NCBI GenBank assembly: GCA_014380705.1
Contig: JACMJI010000325.1
Coordinates: 1-10,037 of the forward strand
DNA: 10,037 nt
Reading direction: 5' to 3'
Origin: Gorillibacterium sp.
GTDB taxonomy: Bacteria; Bacillota; Bacilli; Paenibacillales; NBRC-103111
The position numbers and the translations under genes were made by a program. The notes beneath the pieces were generated by a model, which did not search any database, had not been told where the DNA came from, and saw nothing but the letters and a program-made list of their open reading frames with translations. Within the stretch, counting starts at the first letter, position 1; every line of letters begins with the position of its first letter. Below are positions 7,129-10,037 of this stretch, piece by piece.

Positions 7129-7275
7129 AAGGCCGTTGCAAATTTGTATGTTGGCTTCGGGCACTCTTGAAATGGCATCCTCTGATTAGACGAAGGATAG
7201 GATGCCATATTCAAAGGCGCCGCGTAAACTCTACGCTTGGGCACACAAATCCTCCACTTTTGGTTTCTGGGCAGC
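7115..7275. repeat. 161-bp element with perfect 16-bp inverted ends and nested helices
   Basis: GCTGCCCAGAAACCAA (7115-7130) is the exact reverse complement of 7260-7275. Inside are further pairings. Bases 7142-7150 pair with 7242-7250 at eight of nine positions. Bases 7167-7180 pair with 7200-7214 over 14 bp with a single bulge, around the core ATGGCATCC/GGATGCCAT. A small hairpin GCGTA/TACGC lies at 7222-7236. All helices are compatible, giving a branched fold on either strand. The element ends 9 bases before the tcdA stop side (7285), so leftward tcdA transcripts would carry it. It holds no convincing gene. It may be a small non-autonomous mobile element with terminal inverted repeats or a structured RNA; I see no clear target-site duplication and do not recognise the family. 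Confidence 0.75.
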
Positions 7276-7284
7276 TTACAATGA

Positions 7285-8067
7285 TTAATTATTCGAAACA
7301 CCTTTACGCTCGGCTAGCCAGCCGCCATCGGCTTGTTCCAGCAGCTCACGCACGACAACACTTGCTGTAATTAGTCCTACTGTTGATGGAACGAAAGCGT
7401 TGCTTGCCGGTGGCATCTGAGCTTTGCGTGTCTTGGCATTGGCTGGTGCAATCTGTTGCGTAATGTCCTCGCGGGGAATAATCGGCTCCTCGGTCGAGAA
7501 TACCACCTTCACGCCTTTCTTAATTCCTTCCTTGCGCAGCCTTGTGCGAATCACCCGAGCGATTGGATCAACTAAGGTTTTGGAGATGTCTGCTACCTTG
7601 AAGCGGGTAGGGTCCATTTTATTTGCTGCTCCCATGGCGGAGATGATCGGAATTTTACGTTCCAGACACTGCTTGATCAGATGAATTTTATAGATAATCG
7701 TATCCGAGGCATCAATCACATAGTCCAGCTTATACTTGAACAATTCCTCATACGTTTCTTCCGTGTAAAACATCTGCAAAGCGATGGCATCACATTCAGG
7801 ATTGATATCGGCAATGCGATCCTGCATGAGCTTGGCTTTGGGCTGGCCTACGGTAGACAGAAGCGCATGTAATTGGCGATTGATATTCGTGATATCCACG
7901 ACATCCTTATCGATCATAATAATCCGCCCGACTCCGCTTCTTGCCAATGCCTCCGCTGCAAAAGAACCTACTCCGCCGATACCAAGCACGGCGACTGTGC
8001 TGTTTCTTAGAACCTCAAGTCCTTCGGGCCCCATTGAAAGCTCATTGCGTGAAAATTGGTGCAGCAT
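7285..8067 (-). CDS. tcdA: tRNA threonylcarbamoyladenosine dehydratase TcdA (YrvM/CsdL/YgdL)
   Basis: This E1/ThiF-superfamily enzyme uses ATP to cyclise t6A at position 37 of ANN-decoding tRNAs to ct6A, which supports accurate decoding. The protein is 260 residues, the usual length. The nucleotide-binding loop GIGGVG (29-34) is followed by D53/D55 and the NINRQ motif (61-65), then QPKAK. The middle contains DASDTIIYKIHLIKQC and the family's PTRFKVADISKTLVDPIARVIR stretch. The C-terminal region PPASNAFVPSTVGLITASVVVREL is characteristic of TcdA rather than MoeB or ThiF. The ATG at 8067 has a near-ideal AGGAGG seven bases upstream. It follows aspS after 105 bp in the same direction, as yrvM does in B. 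subtilis, linking a tRNA-charging gene with a tRNA-modifying one. Its 3' side is the repeat-rich gap before rarA. Confidence 0.93.
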   Translation of the reverse strand: MLHQFSRNELSMGPEGLEVLRNSTVAVLGIGGVGSFAAEALARSGVGRIIMIDKDVVDITNINRQLHALLSTVGQPKAKLMQDRIADINPECDAIALQMFYTEETYEELFKYKLDYVIDASDTIIYKIHLIKQCLERKIPIISAMGAANKMDPTRFKVADISKTLVDPIARVIRTRLRKEGIKKGVKVVFSTEEPIIPREDITQQIAPANAKTRKAQMPPASNAFVPSTVGLITASVVVRELLEQADGGWLAERKGVSNN

Positions 8068-8092
8068 ACTTGATCCTCCTTAATTCAGACGA

Positions 8093-8135
8093 GAGGACAC
8101 CCTACAGCTAATCATCATTAGCTGTTTGTGCCCTC
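8093..8135 (-). other. Long hairpin between aspS and tcdA
   Basis: Read leftward, GAGGGCAC (8135-8128) pairs with GTGTCCTC (8100-8093) over 8 bp with one wobble. A perfect inner stem ACAGCTAAT/ATTAGCTGT (8125-8117 with 8112-8104) closes a GATG loop. A 2-by-3 internal loop separates the two stems. No T tract follows on the leftward strand; the tcdA ribosome binding site is close by. It is therefore more likely a processing, stability or attenuation element than a standard terminator. Confidence 0.6.
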
Positions 8136-8172
8136 CACATCCTCTATGTTATTTTGACTATAGATATAAATC

Positions 8173-9957
8173 TTAAGCTTTGGCAACAGCCTGCTTTAAG
8201 GATACCCGAATGGATAGGTCTTCAAGCTGTTTGTCATCCACTACTCCAGGCGCATTCGTCATCAAGTCGGTTGCACTAGAGGTTTTAGGGAAGGCAATGG
8301 TTTCACGCAGGTTGGTGGTATTCGTCAGCAGCATTACCAAGCGGTCAAAACCGAAGGCAAGTCCGCCATGCGGCGGAGTCCCATATTCAAAGGCTTCCAT
8401 TAGAAAACCAAACTTCTCGTTGGCATCCTCCGGTGTAAAACCAAGGGCACTAAACATTTTCTCTTGGACATCACGTTTATAAATCCGCATCGAACCGCCG
8501 CCTACCTCGTAACCATTCAGAACCAGGTCATAGGCTTGCGCACGAATCTTCAGTGGATCTCCGTCAAAATGATGCATATCTTCTTCCTTGGGGCGGGTGA
8601 AGGGATGATGCTCGGCCACATAACGTTTGGCGTCTTCATCGTAGCTAAGCAACGGGAAGTCTACTACCCAGGCGAATTTATAGGTTGACTCATCAATTAG
8701 ACCGAGGTCTTTACCAATTTTAAGGCGTAAGTTGCCAAGCACATCGTTAACGACTTTAGCTTTGTCTGCTGAGAAGATTAGGACATCGCCCTCTTCTGCA
8801 CCTAGACGTTCGGTCAGGCCAGCAATCTCTGCCTCGTTCAGGAACTTAACGATCGGTCCCTTCCACTCGCCTTCCTTCACTTGAATCCAGGCAAGACCTT
8901 TGCCGCCATAACGAGAGGCAAAAGGTGCCAGCTCATCGAGTTCCTTACGGCTCCAACTTCCACAGCCTTTAGCATTTAGCGCCTTAACAATCCCGCCACC
9001 TGCAACAATAGAGGCAAAAACCTTAACTCCACTATCAGCAATCAGGTCGGAGACATCAGATAGTTCAAGTCCAAAGCGGAGATCTGGTTTATCTGAGCCA
9101 TATTTCCCCATAGCATCAGCATAAGTTAGCTTTTGGAATGGGCGCGGAATCTCCACACCCTTCGTTTCCTTGAACAGGCGGACGACCAAGGCTTCCATCA
9201 GCTCTTGAAACTCCTCTTCCTCCATGAATGAGGTTTCAATATCCACTTGGGTGAATTCCGGTTGACGGTCAGCTCTTAGGTCCTCGTCGCGGAAGCAGCG
9301 AGCGATCTGATAATATCTTTCAAGGCCACTCACCATGAGCAGTTGCTTGTAAATTTGTGGAGATTGAGGCAAGGCATAGAATTCCCCGGCATGAACGCGG
9401 CTAGGTACGAGATAATCGCGGGCACCTTCTGGTGAACTGTTCGTCAAAATAGGCGTTTCAATTTCTACAAATTCATTCTCATCTAGGAAATCACGGAAAA
9501 CTTTAGCTGCTTTGGACCGAAGGTATAACGTCTTCTGCATTTCTGGGCGACGCAGATCGAGATAACGATACTTCAAGCGCAGCTGCTCATCGATTTCGAT
9601 CCCATCCTCAATAAAGAATGGCGGTGTTTTGGAAGCATTGAGAACCTCAATATCGGTAATCTGGACTTCAATTTCCCCCGTCTTCAGGTTTGCATTGATC
9701 GTCTCCGCGGAGCGTTCAATAACTTTACCTTTAACAGCTAGTACATATTCGCTGCGTGCACGGTCCCCAATCTTCAATGCCTCTCCTGAAAAATCCGGGT
9801 TGAATACGATTTGCACCATTCCACTGCGGTCCCGCAGGTCGATGAACAATACGCCCCCGAGATCCCGACGACGCTGTACCCATCCGTTAAGAACAACTTC
9901 TTTCCCCACGTGCTCCTTGCTCAAAAGCCCACATTTATGCGTTCTTGCTAACTTCAT
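8173..9957 (-). CDS. aspS: Aspartyl-tRNA synthetase
   Basis: AspRS is a class II synthetase that charges tRNA-Asp with aspartate in the cytoplasm. From the ATG at 9957 it is 594 residues, close to B. subtilis AspRS. The N-terminal OB-fold anticodon-binding domain includes [20 protein letters not shown]. The class II core has [12 protein letters not shown], motif 2 beginning [16 protein letters not shown] (near 222) and motif 3 [13 protein letters not shown] (near 532-544). A bacterial-type GAD insertion occupies roughly residues 280-420. The ATG at 9978 would add seven residues, but the GGAGGGG ribosome binding site lies between it and 9957, 9 bases before the latter. The shorter start also gives the expected family N-terminus ([10 protein letters not shown]). 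tcdA and rarA follow in the same direction. In relatives hisS lies just upstream; it is not visible here. Confidence 0.96.
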   Translation of the reverse strand: MKLARTHKCGLLSKEHVGKEVVLNGWVQRRRDLGGVLFIDLRDRSGMVQIVFNPDFSGEALKIGDRARSEYVLAVKGKVIERSAETINANLKTGEIEVQITDIEVLNASKTPPFFIEDGIEIDEQLRLKYRYLDLRRPEMQKTLYLRSKAAKVFRDFLDENEFVEIETPILTNSSPEGARDYLVPSRVHAGEFYALPQSPQIYKQLLMVSGLERYYQIARCFRDEDLRADRQPEFTQVDIETSFMEEEEFQELMEALVVRLFKETKGVEIPRPFQKLTYADAMGKYGSDKPDLRFGLELSDVSDLIADSGVKVFASIVAGGGIVKALNAKGCGSWSRKELDELAPFASRYGGKGLAWIQVKEGEWKGPIVKFLNEAEIAGLTERLGAEEGDVLIFSADKAKVVNDVLGNLRLKIGKDLGLIDESTYKFAWVVDFPLLSYDEDAKRYVAEHHPFTRPKEEDMHHFDGDPLKIRAQAYDLVLNGYEVGGGSMRIYKRDVQEKMFSALGFTPEDANEKFGFLMEAFEYGTPPHGGLAFGFDRLVMLLTNTTNLRETIAFPKTSSATDLMTNAPGVVDDKQLEDLSIRVSLKQAVAKA

Positions 9958-9995
9958 AACGTAAGTCCCCTCCATCATTTAGTCGATCCCCAGGC

Positions 9996-10023
9996 AAAAT
10001 ATAAATTTTGATTCACCAGTCAA
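9996..10023 (-). promoter_or_regulatory. Possible sigma-A promoter before aspS
   Basis: Read leftward, TTGACT (10023-10018) is separated by 16 bases from TATTTT (10001-9996). The -35 box is strong and the -10 box moderate. Transcription would begin about 30 bases before the aspS start. The visible 80 bp upstream show no T-box features, though an aminoacyl-tRNA-sensing leader could lie farther upstream, for example ahead of hisS, beyond the window. Confidence 0.4.
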
Positions 10024-10037
10024 TGTTCGCACCGAAC

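Noticed and set aside
7115..7275. Complete insertion sequence
   Set aside because: No transposase gene fits in 161 bp, and the flanks (GAGGTCAG and TTACAATG) show no target-site duplication; only a non-autonomous element remains possible.
7092..7301. A 69-codon leftward open frame across the tcdA-rarA gap
   Set aside because: It runs through the inverted-repeat element, overlaps the tcdA end, has no suitable ribosome binding site and its protein resembles nothing I know; the sequence is better explained by DNA/RNA repeats.
9978..9978. Upstream ATG as the aspS start
   Set aside because: It would place the GGAGGGG ribosome binding site inside the coding sequence and add seven residues not expected for bacterial AspRS.
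9958..10037. T-box riboswitch or the end of hisS upstream of aspS
   Set aside because: The visible 80 bp lack T-box sequence and a terminator/antiterminator pair, and the one open frame there does not resemble a HisRS C-terminus; the region is too short to exclude either farther upstream.

Overview
The window looks like chromosomal DNA of a low-to-medium GC Gram-positive bacterium of the Paenibacillus type. This rests on three things: YesM/YesN-style two-component genes beside LplA/YtcP-style sugar ABC transporter genes, strong AGGAGG-like ribosome binding sites with some GTG/TTG starts, and an aspS-tcdA-rarA block in the same order as aspS-yrvM-yrvN of Bacillus subtilis. The genus is inferred from protein style and synteny; no marker RNA is present.

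Left part (1-5518). The 3' end of a sugar ABC transporter permease runs rightward (1-261) into a terminator (298-337). Converging on it from the right is a leftward set: a lipoprotein solute-binding protein (5518-3833), a hairpin terminator (3819-3782), a YesM-type sensor histidine kinase (start near 3695, end 1962) and a YesN-type AraC-family response regulator (1951-341). Kinase and regulator are tightly coupled: the regulator's ribosome binding site overlaps the kinase stop codon. The likely scheme is that the lipoprotein captures an oligosaccharide, the membrane permeases import it, and the kinase/regulator pair controls transporter expression. The substrate cannot be read from sequence.

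Right part (5702-9957). Three housekeeping genes are all transcribed leftward: aspS (aspartyl-tRNA synthetase), tcdA (tRNA ct6A37-forming dehydratase) and rarA (AAA+ replication-associated ATPase, here a divergent version). A probable aspS promoter is at the right edge, a long hairpin lies between aspS and tcdA, and rarA has its own good promoter.

The least explained stretch is the 326-bp gap between tcdA and rarA (6959-7284). It holds two 41-bp direct repeats 53 bp apart, each containing a hairpin, and a 161-bp element bounded by a perfect 16-bp inverted repeat with further nested helices. It could be a small non-autonomous mobile element, a structured tcdA 3' UTR or an unrecognised RNA. I found no defence system, CRISPR array, tRNA, rRNA or complete insertion sequence.
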